64,000 nucleotides of DNA from Brasenia schreberi (lineage: Eukaryota; Streptophyta; Magnoliopsida; Nymphaeales; Cabombaceae), in NCBI GenBank assembly GCA_036023115.1, contig JAYKKT010000074.1:13997501-14061500 (forward strand), written 5' to 3'. The notes under the pieces are model-generated. The model saw nothing but the letters and a program-made list of their open reading frames with translations. It had not been told where the DNA came from and did no database searches. Positions 55,081 through 64,000 of the stretch are shown piece after piece. The position numbers and the translations under genes are program-made. The stretch's first letter is position 1. Every line of letters starts with the position of its first letter.

Positions 55081-58000
55081 ATGGTGGCCTTGGTGGTAGT
55101 CTTTGTGTTGGGATTATTATTGGTAGCCTTTCTTTACCTTCAAAGATCTACAAAGTCTGGTACAAGAGAGCCTTAACTTCTTTGTAAATGAACCTTACAT
55201 TAGTTCTTTTTGGTCTGGTTATGGGCTTCTCAATTGTTCATTTATTGTTCTTTCTTTTGTTTATGCAGCTAAGGCAAAATCTACTCAACCTATTAATGCT
55301 TACAAGGTACCACCTGCATCCCCATAGTATGGAAACTTTGCAAGTTTGGAACTTATCTTTCAATTCGTTCTGACTTAACCAACAATAATCTCATGTATAA
55401 ATGAAGCCCATGATTTTCAATCATGACTATTCTTGTATATAATATTAATTGTGCATTGGAACATAAGATTTGAACATATAAAAGTTGATATGTGCAGTTT
55501 AAGTTAGACAACTGTGTGTGTGTACACATCTCCCTACTTCATCAGACAACATGACAGGATCTATCATGCTTGCTCAACATCACATCCTAAGATTCTTTTG
55601 TGTATTCTTTCAGAAAAAATAAAAACTTACCAAGATTAGGTTTTCTACATTTCTTCTGTTGTGGGAAAACGAATATCTAAAGAATCTCAGCTTTTGTTTC
55701 TAAGAGTTAAAACATGGTCGGAGGATTGGTTTTTTATACTTCATCTTCTAAGTAATGGTCTTAACTCTTAAGCTCAGAGTCCATGCGGCCATGAAAGTAG
55801 AATCCCACTGAGACCAGTCTGGGCCAGCTTGGTAGGTTCTCCTTGATAATATCTCCATGTCTACTGAATTCTATACATGGGATGTGGTGGGAGTTAGATA
55901 CCACTCAGTTTTGCGTGCTTTGTGGTGTCATCCCCAATATAATGTAGTTTGTGCGAGACTCAGTAGAGTGGCTTTAGACAAAGCAAGTGTAATAAAGTTT
56001 TGTAGGGCTGGCAATATCTACACGAGATGAAACTAGTGTTGTATGTACCATACTGTAATGTGTATAGCTTTTCTCCATGATACTATATGGGTGTATTTTA
56101 TCATAAGAAAAAAATATTTTAAAAATCAAGAAAATAAAAAAATCAGGAAAATCAAGAAAAATTCTAAACAATTCTTATAAATCAAAATTGGGATAAACAT
56201 TGATCCATTGTACATTAATTCAAATTACAAGTATGACTTTCATCATTGAAGAAATATCCAACAACAACAAACTGTTCTTAACATATTGGTATAAGAAAAA
56301 TCACTCCTACCTATTGTGCAATATGCACGATAAACAACAAATTAATCTTAATATATAGGTACAATGAGTGATATCTTATATCACAATGTGTTCTTATGGT
56401 TGTACTTTTGCTAATGTTAATTCCAATAGCTTTTAAAATCAGCCTTAAAACTGGAGATGAGTGAAGAATACTTAGTTTTCCCCAACAAGATTTTATTTTC
56501 TTTAGCAACCCTAATTTTGTTGCTACGGATCGAGGTACTAACAATTCGCTCCATAATTAATTAGTCTTACTGATTTAAGGAAACAAATTGGCTCAAAATT
56601 CAAAAATAGCATGTAACGTAAAAATTATATCACTATTTTATAGAGAAAACAGAAATTTTAAATGAAAATGAAAAAAACGATTATTCTTTATAAACCAAGG
56701 ATATATCACCAGTATTGTACGATACGGGTGATACACACTTGTCTCGTGTGATATGGCCTATATCGCACGATAAAGGCTGATACGATACACTCTTTGATTT
56801 TTCACGATATGATATGATACACCCCATATCATATGATAGAGGGTGATATGCATAACATTGGATGAAACAACTCAAAAGAATTATTGTTTGCGTAGGGGTA
56901 CTCTGTGCCATGGTGGTTCATGTTCGCGTGCACTTGAAAGAACATGATGAGAAAATGTGTCAATGTTCAGATTCACCTGAAAACAACCTGAAATTTACGT
57001 GAATTAGGATTTGTATAGGTTTTTGGAGGAATGAACCACTCAATAGGTTCATGCTGGCGGATAGTGTACTGCCATGTTTCCGGACCTGCAAACTTTGTGA
57101 AGACACACCATAGTTTGGCACTCTAACAGGTTCATCATGCTGCCGTATTCTTAGAGTCAACCTAATTGATTACTATGGGAGCCTATACCTAATGGCTAAT
57201 GCCATGATCCCATAATCGGAACTCGGAAGTACACATATGTACTATTTACTATCTAGTCTTGGTGCCTACCTATTTTTCACGTATTTTGAGGCAAATGCCA
57301 TCTTTCTTTTTAATTTCGTAAAATTTCAACCAGTATTGGCCTTTGGGCTCTTTTAGGTCATCTTAATAATGTAATCCTGAAAACAACCTGAAATCCATGT
57401 TTGTGTAGGGGAAGCGTGCACCAGGGGTCATGTTCGTGTGCATTTAGAAAGAGCGTGATGAGAAAATGTGTCAATGTTCAGATTCACCTGAAAACAACCT
57501 GAAATTTACATGAATTAGGGTATGTATAGGTTTTTGGAAGAATGAACCACTCAATAGGTTCATGCTGGCGGATAGTGTACTGCCATGTTTCCAGACCTGC
57601 AAACTTTGTGAAGACACATCTTAGTTTTGCACTCTACTCCAACAGGTTCATCATGTTGCCGTACTCTTAGAGTCAACTTAATTGGTTACTATGGGTGCCT
57701 ATATGAAAATGTAATAGGGTTGGGTCAACAGGGCCCATAAGTATGTGTTTGAAATCAGGTCCCAAGACTCCCAACGGACTCAGGTCACCCGAGCTAGGGT
57801 CACTTGGCACCAAGGCCACCTGGGCCATCAGGGCCACTTGGGAGCCAAGGACTAGTAAAATAGTCATTGGGCCTTCAGCAACCAGCAAGCTGCTGGCTTT
57901 CACTATTCTCCTCTATAAATACTCCTCAACACAGCAAAATTCAAGCTCTTTGTGGCTGATCGTATATAGATTTGATCTTCAATAAAATGGATTAAGGAAC

Positions 58001-61000
58001 ATACCTATTTCTTTACAACTTATACCTTATGGCTAATGCCATGTTCCTGTACTAAGTACACATACACACTTTCCCATATTAGGCAAATTCCATCCTTTTT
58101 GGTTTCATAAATTCTCAATCACTGTTATGCCTCTTGAGCTCTTTTGGGTCATCTTAATCATGTAAACCTGTGTTGAGTTCAAGTTAACATGAAATTGAAC
58201 AGGTTGTGTTCAATTTTACTTGGATGATACAATTTTTTCCTTGGGTCATGTTCACATCCATTGGTTTTTGACCCAAAATCGAATATACAAGCACACAAAC
58301 ACAACCAGTATACATGAACTGTCATCCCTATAGTTAAACCTGTCTGATTCCAACCAGCCCTGGTGGGTTGACCCAGAAGAGGACTGGCTCTAGAACTGGT
58401 AATCTCGGTTTACGTGGAACTGTACATGTCTACCTCTAGTAGTGAAACTGAAGGATATGTCTGAAGCTGTATTCTCACACCGAATGTTGAAAGGCATCAA
58501 GCCTTTAGAGTTTAGATTGAGTGATGAAAGGCTATAAATGTTGAAGGCATATGAAATGAACTTGCTGTATTCTTTATAACAGGTGCTTTCTTTACTGCTA
58601 ATATTCTCTGCGAAAGATGTGTTTCTGTCTAACATTTTGCGCTGTGATGTTTACGGATTTTCAGGGAAAGAAAGTCCATACAAAAGCTGAAGTATCTCAG
58701 CATAACAGAAGAACCGACTGTTGGATCATAATCAAAGACAAGGTTTTATCTTCGTATTCAAAACATGCTTGTATTACGTTGAAATTAGTGTTAGGAGCAG
58801 ATGTTTTGAATATAGTTTGTGCTTATGCATCCCAAGTAGGGCTAAAAGGTAGTATAAAGACAACTTTTTGGGAAGAGTTAGATAAGGTGATTCAAAAGAT
58901 TCCATAAAGGGAGATGATTTGTTTAGGAGGAGACTTAAATGGACATGTTGGTAAAGAGGCATTAGGATATCAAGGGATTCATGGAAACTTTGGTTTTGGG
59001 GATATAAATGAGGAAGGTAGGGAGATTTTAAATTTTGTTATGGCATTTGATCTCTTTATAGTCAATACAATCTTCAAAAAATGAGATGAACATTTAATTA
59101 CTTATAAGAGTGGCTTATCACAAACACAAATTGATTACCTTATTTGTAGAAAAAAAGATAGAGCGTGTTGTAAAGATTGCAAGGTAATGCCAGGAGAAAG
59201 CTTAATCACCCAACATCGACTTTTAGTTATGGATTTACAAATAAAAAAATGGACAAAGAAGAAAAGAATGCATCGAGCTATTCGGACTAAATGGTGGAAC
59301 CTCAAAAGCGAGAAAGAAGATATATTTAAACAGAAAGTCCTTCAAGGAGTTGTTTGGAATTATGTTGGTACACCCTGTGATATGTGAAACAATATGACTA
59401 TACATATTAGGAAAGTGGCGAAAGATGTGTTAGGGGTATCTAAGGGAGGTGTACCAGCACAAAAAGAAGCTTGGTAGTGGAGTGAAGTAGTACAAAATAA
59501 AATTAAGGCAAAGAGGGCATGTCACAAATTACATTATGCTAAGAAAACTAGTGAAACTTTAGAGGCTTATAAGAAAGCAAAGAAGGAAGCAAAAAAGGCC
59601 GTGAGTGAAGCAAAAGCTAAAATTTGTGAGGACTTATATAAAAAACTCAACTCAAAAGAGGGTGAAAGAGATATTTTTAGGATAACTAGGGCTAGAGATA
59701 AGAAAACTAAAGATCTTAATTATGTTAGATGCATCAAAGATGAGAATGAAAAAATTCTAGTGGCAAATGATGATATAAGAAATAGATGGAAAAACTATTT
59801 TTATAATCTTTTTAATGAAAATAAAGATGTTAGTATTAGCTTAGGAGAGTTAGCCAAATAAGAAAAGTATATAAACCACAATTTCTACCGACGTATTCAA
59901 AAGAATGAAGCCAAAGAGGCTCTTAAACATATGAAGGGTGGTAAATCGGTAGGACCAGATAATATTCCTATAGAAGTTTGGAAAATGCTAGGAGAAATAG
60001 GAATCATTTGGTTTACAAGACTATTTAATGAAATATGAAAAAACCAAAAGATGCCTGAGGAATGGAGAGCAAGTACACTTATACCCATATATAAGAACAA
60101 GAGAGACATTCAAAATTGTGCGAATTATCAAGGTATCAAGTTAATGAGCCATACTATGAAATTATGGGAAAGAATTATTGAACGTAGGTTAAGACAAGTA
60201 TCAAGTACAATAGAGAACCAATTTGGATTCATGCCAGGCAGATCTACTATCGAAGCGATTCACCTTTTGAGACGTCTTATGGAACATTTTAGAGCAAAAA
60301 AGAAAGACCTTCACATGATATTTACTGATCTAGAAAAAGCTTATGATAGGGTATCGATGGAGGTTCTTTGGAGAACTTTAGAAAAAAGAGGTATCCCATT
60401 GACATATATTAACCTTATAAGAGACATGTATAATTGTGCAAAAACATGTGTGAGGACTCATGAAGGAACGACAGACTTCTTTGAAGTTAATATTGGGTTA
60501 CATCAAGGATCAACTTTAAGTCCATACTTATTTTTAATGGTGATGGATGAGTTAACAAAACATATTCAAGATGAAGTACTTGGTGTATGTTATTTGCAGA
60601 TGACATTGTATTAGTGGAGGAGTCTAAAGAAAAAGTTAATAGAAAATTGGAACTATGGAGAGAAACATTAGAAAGCAAAGGCCTCCGACTTAGTAGAACA
60701 AAGACAGAATACATGGAATGTAAGTTTGATCATTTGGTTGCCTCAGAGGGTATAGAAATTAAAATTGGCACACATTGCATCCCCCAAAAGGAAAGTTTTA
60801 AATACCTAGGGTCAATTTTTCAGAGTAATGAAAGAATTGATGGAGATGTTACGCATAGAATTAATGATGGTTGGTTAAAATGTAGAGGAGCATCAGGTAT
60901 TCTTTGTGATAAGAAGATACCATTAAAGTTAAAAGGTAAATATTATAGAGGAGCAATTAGGCCTGCCATGTTTTATGGTTCTGAGTGTTGGGCAGTTAAT

Positions 61001-62257
61001 CATCAACATGTACAAAAGATGTCTGTGACATAAATGAAGATGTTGAGATAGATGAGTGGTCATATAAGAAAAGACCGTATACATAATGAGGTTATTAGAA
61101 ACAAATTAGGAGTGGCACCAATAGAGGATAAAATGAGAGAATATCATTTAAGATGGTTTGGACATATAGAAAGAAGATCAAAAGAAGAACCTGTAAGAAG
61201 GTTAGAAAAACTAAATTTGAAAAGTATTAAAAGAGGTAGAGGACGACCACAAAAGTGTTGGAAAGAAACAATAAAGAATGATCTAGCTTATTGTGAGTTA
61301 ACTGCTAACATGGCACACGATAGGGATCTGTGGAAACAAAGAATCCATGTAGCCGACCCCGTCTAGTATGGGAAAAGGCTTAGTTGTTGTTGTTGTTGTT
61401 TGATTCAAAACATGCTTGTGGTGTGCATGCACCTCTGTGTCTTTGTTGGACTTGCAGTCTATTGGAGAAAGGGGAAACACTTTGATATTTCAACAATGAA
61501 TATGAATGAGCATACAATTTGAGTATCATATTTTTGTATTTCTTTTCAATTGTTCACTTGATATGGAACCTGTGTTCTGTCTCACAATTTTGAATACATT
61601 AAATGCAACATGAACGCTTCATTTTACTTTCCCTTACAAGTTTTATCCACGCACAATCTGCACTATGGGAGTTTTTGTGCTTGTCGTTGTTTATGTGCTC
61701 AAATGTGATGTGTCTCCATGGTAGAGGTTCATATTCTCTTGATGAATTCCTTAACACCAATCCTGAATCCTTCAACAGTGTTCTCCTTATATGTTCCCTT
61801 GAAACTTATTTAATGAGCTCAATGTTCTTGACTGTTAGGTCTATGATGTTACTTCGTATGTAGAGGAACATCCAGGAGGTGATGCAATTCTTACACATGC
61901 AGGGGACGATTCTACTGAAGGATTTTATGGGTATGCTTTTTCTCTTACAATTTTTTTTATAATTCTGATTGCACATCCACTATGAAAATTTTGAATTTAT
62001 CTATAGGAGAATAAACTGATGTGCATATACATCAAAACTAATTGCTTTCAACGGCTTACTCAGATGACAAGATTGTGGACATGACAAACTTCACTTTATT
62101 ATTATTTGGAAATGTCAACTAACATATTCTCAAACTTGTCACCTGTTTTGAGTAAAAATTTCTAAATGAATTCTTTTGTTCCATTTGTAGACCACAGCAT
62201 GCTACACGGGTTTTTGACATGATTGGTGATTTCTATATTGGAGATTTACAGCTGTGA
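55081..62257 (+). CDS. CB5LP: Membrane-anchored cytochrome b5-like protein, five exons, 117 residues
   Basis: This is a small haem protein that should shuttle electrons at a membrane surface. Exons 55081-55159, 55269-55306, 58665-58742, 61839-61930 and 62191-62257 join in phase with GT-AG borders and end at TGA. The N-terminus (MVALVVVFVLGLLLVAFLYL) is a signal-anchor helix, followed by a short lysine-rich linker (AKAKSTQP). The cytochrome b5 fold then runs from KAEVSQHNRRTDCWIIIKDK through VYDVTSYVEEHPGGDAIL to PQHATRVFDMIGDFYIGDLQL. The axial histidines are in EEHPGG (exon 4) and PQHATR (exon 5). An N-terminal rather than C-terminal anchor, and the family ending, match Arabidopsis CB5LP (about 121 residues). 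Intron 2 (55307-58664) holds a MITE, a tandem duplication and an LTR-like insertion; intron 3 (58743-61838) holds a LINE. The coding exons are intact, so the gene is probably functional. Confidence 0.92.
56034..56860. mobile_element. hAT-like deletion derivative in CB5LP intron 2
   Basis: The left part begins TAGTGTTGTATGTACC and has the AAAAATCAAGAAAAT-type tracts typical of the family's 3' region. The right part (56690-56860) carries GTACGATACGGGTGATAC and ends CATAACATTG. The two ends belong to slightly different variants, and no clear duplication is seen, so boundaries are tentative. Confidence 0.45.
56892..58170 (+). repeat. Tandem duplication, period about 511 bp, in CB5LP intron 2
   Basis: Unit 1 (56892-57402) and unit 2 (57403-58170) share a long common sequence, starting near GTAGGGG and including ATGAACCACTCAATAGGTTC and GGATAGTGTACTGCCATG. 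Unit 2 is longer because it carries an insertion at 57704-58020. Small differences show the duplication is not very recent. Confidence 0.9.
57704..58020 (+). mobile_element. LTR-like insertion inside the second tandem unit
   Basis: The segment starts TGAAAATG, interrupts the duplicated sequence exactly between TATA (57700-57703) and TATA (58021-58024), and is absent from unit 1. It contains a TATA box (CTCTATAAATACTCC near 57912) and a polyadenylation-like AATAAA near 57981, as expected of a solo LTR. The 3' end (CTTTACAACT) does not give a textbook CA, so the class remains tentative. Confidence 0.6.
58773..61363 (+). pseudogene. LINE endonuclease/reverse transcriptase pseudogene
   Basis: Endonuclease remnants include VLNIVCAYASQVGLKG, the GGDLNGHVGKEA box and NEEGREILNFV. 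The reverse transcriptase covers [42 protein letters not shown] and [10 protein letters not shown], followed by the same C-terminal blocks as the copy at 37472. In-frame stops occur near 58905, 59081, 59386, 59477, 59860, 60036 and 61032, and a frameshift just before the FADD box near 60575 splits the RT. Compared with the young copy at 37442 it extends about 1 kb further 5' but has decayed, so it is the older insertion. Confidence 0.92.
58773..61402 (+). mobile_element. 5'-truncated RTE-type LINE in CB5LP intron 3, with 17-bp target-site duplication
   Basis: Exact direct repeats ATTCAAAACATGCTTGT lie at 58756-58772 and 61403-61419. The element starts within the endonuclease domain and ends with the family tail and (TTG)n. 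It is oriented with the host gene and begins 30 bp after the donor at 58743. Confidence 0.97.
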
Positions 62258-62903
62258 GTTAACTTGAATCTTGGCACTCTATCTGAGGAAGTAAGTTGGT
62301 TGACCCTTCTTTGCATTTTCATTTATCAAGCTGAGAGTTGTCTTCACTGAGATTTGAACCTCACAGCATTTATTTAAGTTGGTTTCTTTACTAGGTCCAG
62401 CTTTCTTTATTTAACTTTTCTCCTCTCTAAATTTGATTGATCAAACACATTAGGATAGTGGAACCTTTTGATGAAATGCTTACAAATTGGTCTAAATTTG
62501 ATTTCTCATCTCTAGTTTGACTTACTTTCTTTGTAATCCTGCTTTAATCTTTCCCAAGAAGGAATCCCTGGTCCTTGAGTAATATTTTTTCTATCCTCAA
62601 CATGAAAACTGAAAGTTCATTTTAAAGATTCAGTGCAGCAAGTATAAAAACTACACATGTACTTCAATGCTTCTTTGTGAAATAGTCGTGTCATCTTGGG
62701 TGCCGAATTGCTTGTTCGATGTTGAGATGTAATGTTTGGTAAGGGGATATGATTCTCACATCCTCTTTTCAATTTCTTACCCTTTTTCCCAAATATCAAT
62801 ATGAACGTTAAAAATATATGAAGAGCATTAAGTAGTTTTTCTTTTGATGAAGAATTAGTTAGTTGTTTCAATTTTGGGAAAATATATTAAGTTTTAGATG
62901 TAA

Positions 62904-63098
62904 CTCTGCCCATGTAAGGGATCACCCTTGCATGGCCGCATGGCCGGTCAGGATTGTGTTAGGCTTCCGTCAGTCAACGTAAAACTTTGTCGGACTTATT
63001 TATCATGGATTCTACAAATTATGATAGGGCTTTGTAGAAACAAAGAATCCATGTAGCCGACCACATCTAGTATGGGAAGGGGCTTAGTTGTTGTTGTT
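62904..63098 (+). mobile_element. SINE with shared LINE tail and perfect 20-bp duplications
   Basis: Exact 20-bp direct repeats (ATATTAAGTTTTAGATGTAA) flank the element at 62884-62903 and 63099-63118. The body begins CTCTGCCCATGTAAGGG, and the last roughly 75 bp match the 3' end of the RTE LINEs. The 5' part with pol III boxes is missing, so this copy is 5'-truncated. It lies about 650 bp downstream of the CB5LP stop. Confidence 0.92.
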
Positions 63099-63118
63099 AT
63101 ATTAAGTTTTAGATGTAA

Positions 63119-64000
63119 GTGGATTTGTAAGAACTCAATGGTAGAAATAGATGGGACTTGAGTAAATCGCTTCAACCGCCAAGGTTTGGATTTTTCTCAA
63201 AGAACACTTATGGAAGCTTCTAACCTTCTCCTAGAGCATGCTGTAATTATCACACGAATGAAGAAGCCAGAGTGCATGGACAATTCTATGTGATAGGTCA
63301 CTTCTTTTACGCACTTCTACCAAAACCAGTACACGAGGACACATGGTAACACTAATTCATGTTTATATGTTTTATTCTGCTTCACTATGAAAGATTCCTA
63401 CCCTAGGCTTGTAAGTGAATTGTAGTGGTTTTGGTTTTCTAAACTTGGTGGATGTTAGGCACATGAATCGATATGTGCGTCTGAATATCATCAAACCAAT
63501 GCTCAATATTTTTCAAATTTTCCAAGTCATATCCTTCAAATTCAAAACTCCACCTGCTTCCTCTGAATTCAGACTCATCTGCATCCTTTACCCATGTGGC
63601 ATGAAATGCAAGTTTTCTGAGATTTTCGGGCATGAAAAATCTTTGAAAGACATTAAAAATGTCCTGGCAGAAAAAAATAAAGAAAAACCGAGGAACTCAC
63701 TAGACAGCTGCGTTTGACAACTCTCTAGCTGAAAAGAGGAGATAAGGTTCCAGAAATGTGGATATGTACGGAATGGTGGCTATTACCAACTTGAATTGCC
63801 TATGGCTGGAAGGAGTATTTGATGTGTGAAGAAAGTATCTTTTCATGTTATATGGATACATTAATAGTATATTATGTGCTCATATAGAATGTAGAATGGC
63901 ATCTAACGCATGCTATGCACATCCGTTGAATTTGACTATGAACACTTACTTCAAGCCATTCTTTGATATTCGTAAAAATATGTTAGCATTGATTCTGTTT
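63119..64000. other. Downstream flank, no gene recognised
   Basis: No domain, repeat or RNA gene was recognised here. The 100-codon open frame at 63415 has no recognisable motif. Confidence 0.45.

Noticed and set aside
1..64000. CRISPR arrays, phage or bacterial defence systems
   Set aside because: No regularly spaced direct repeats and no prokaryotic genes; the window is plant nuclear DNA.

Overview
This window is a repeat-rich nuclear segment of a flowering plant. Evidence for that is spliced plant genes (CPSF100, the plant-type cytochrome b5-like protein CB5LP, a DIR1-like lipid-transfer protein, an acyl-CoA thioesterase with a cyclic-nucleotide-binding domain), GT-AG introns, and plant transposon families (hAT with DUF659, CACTA, copia, gypsy, RTE-type LINEs, tRNA-like SINEs). 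The sequence alone does not let me name the species. There are no bacterial operons, rRNAs, convincing tRNA genes or CRISPR arrays.

Layout. 1-4519: a rearranged hAT element cut by the window edge and carrying a giant inverted repeat, followed by a copia remnant (4520-5102). 5358-6078: a small DNA element with a 12-bp flanking duplication. 6279-6539: a SINE-like element. 7004-9068 (minus): the first five coding exons of CPSF100; the rest is not in the window. 9070-15600: intergenic DNA with a pair of dispersed repeats, a (TA)n tract and a plant-mobile-domain fragment. 15625-23682 (plus): an acyl-CoA thioesterase pseudogene split by a hAT element, which is itself split by a second hAT element. 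23700-36100: SINEs, one small intact lipid-transfer-protein gene (26770-27111), a CACTA-like element, microsatellites and one candidate terminal exon. 36130-43670: a transposon cluster with an old LINE copy, a young LINE copy with a 478-codon open frame, a hAT element (39240-42658) with TIRs, 8-bp duplications and an apparently complete three-exon transposase gene, and a hAT 3' fragment. 44413-44689 (minus): first exon of an acidic plant protein of unknown function. 45420-46470: gypsy integrase remnant. 51890-62257 (plus): the CB5LP gene, five coding exons, whose introns have collected a LINE, MITEs, tandem duplications and an LTR-like insertion. 62904-63098: a SINE with perfect 20-bp duplications.

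How the parts relate. One hAT family explains at least five loci. The intact copy could supply transposase to short derivatives that share its GATAC/GTATC-rich ends, while the inverted-repeat copy at 1-3787 could be transcribed into a long hairpin against the same transposase. One RTE-type LINE family and a SINE share their last roughly 75 bp, which suggests the LINE mobilises the SINE. Both relationships are inferences from sequence similarity, not demonstrated activity.
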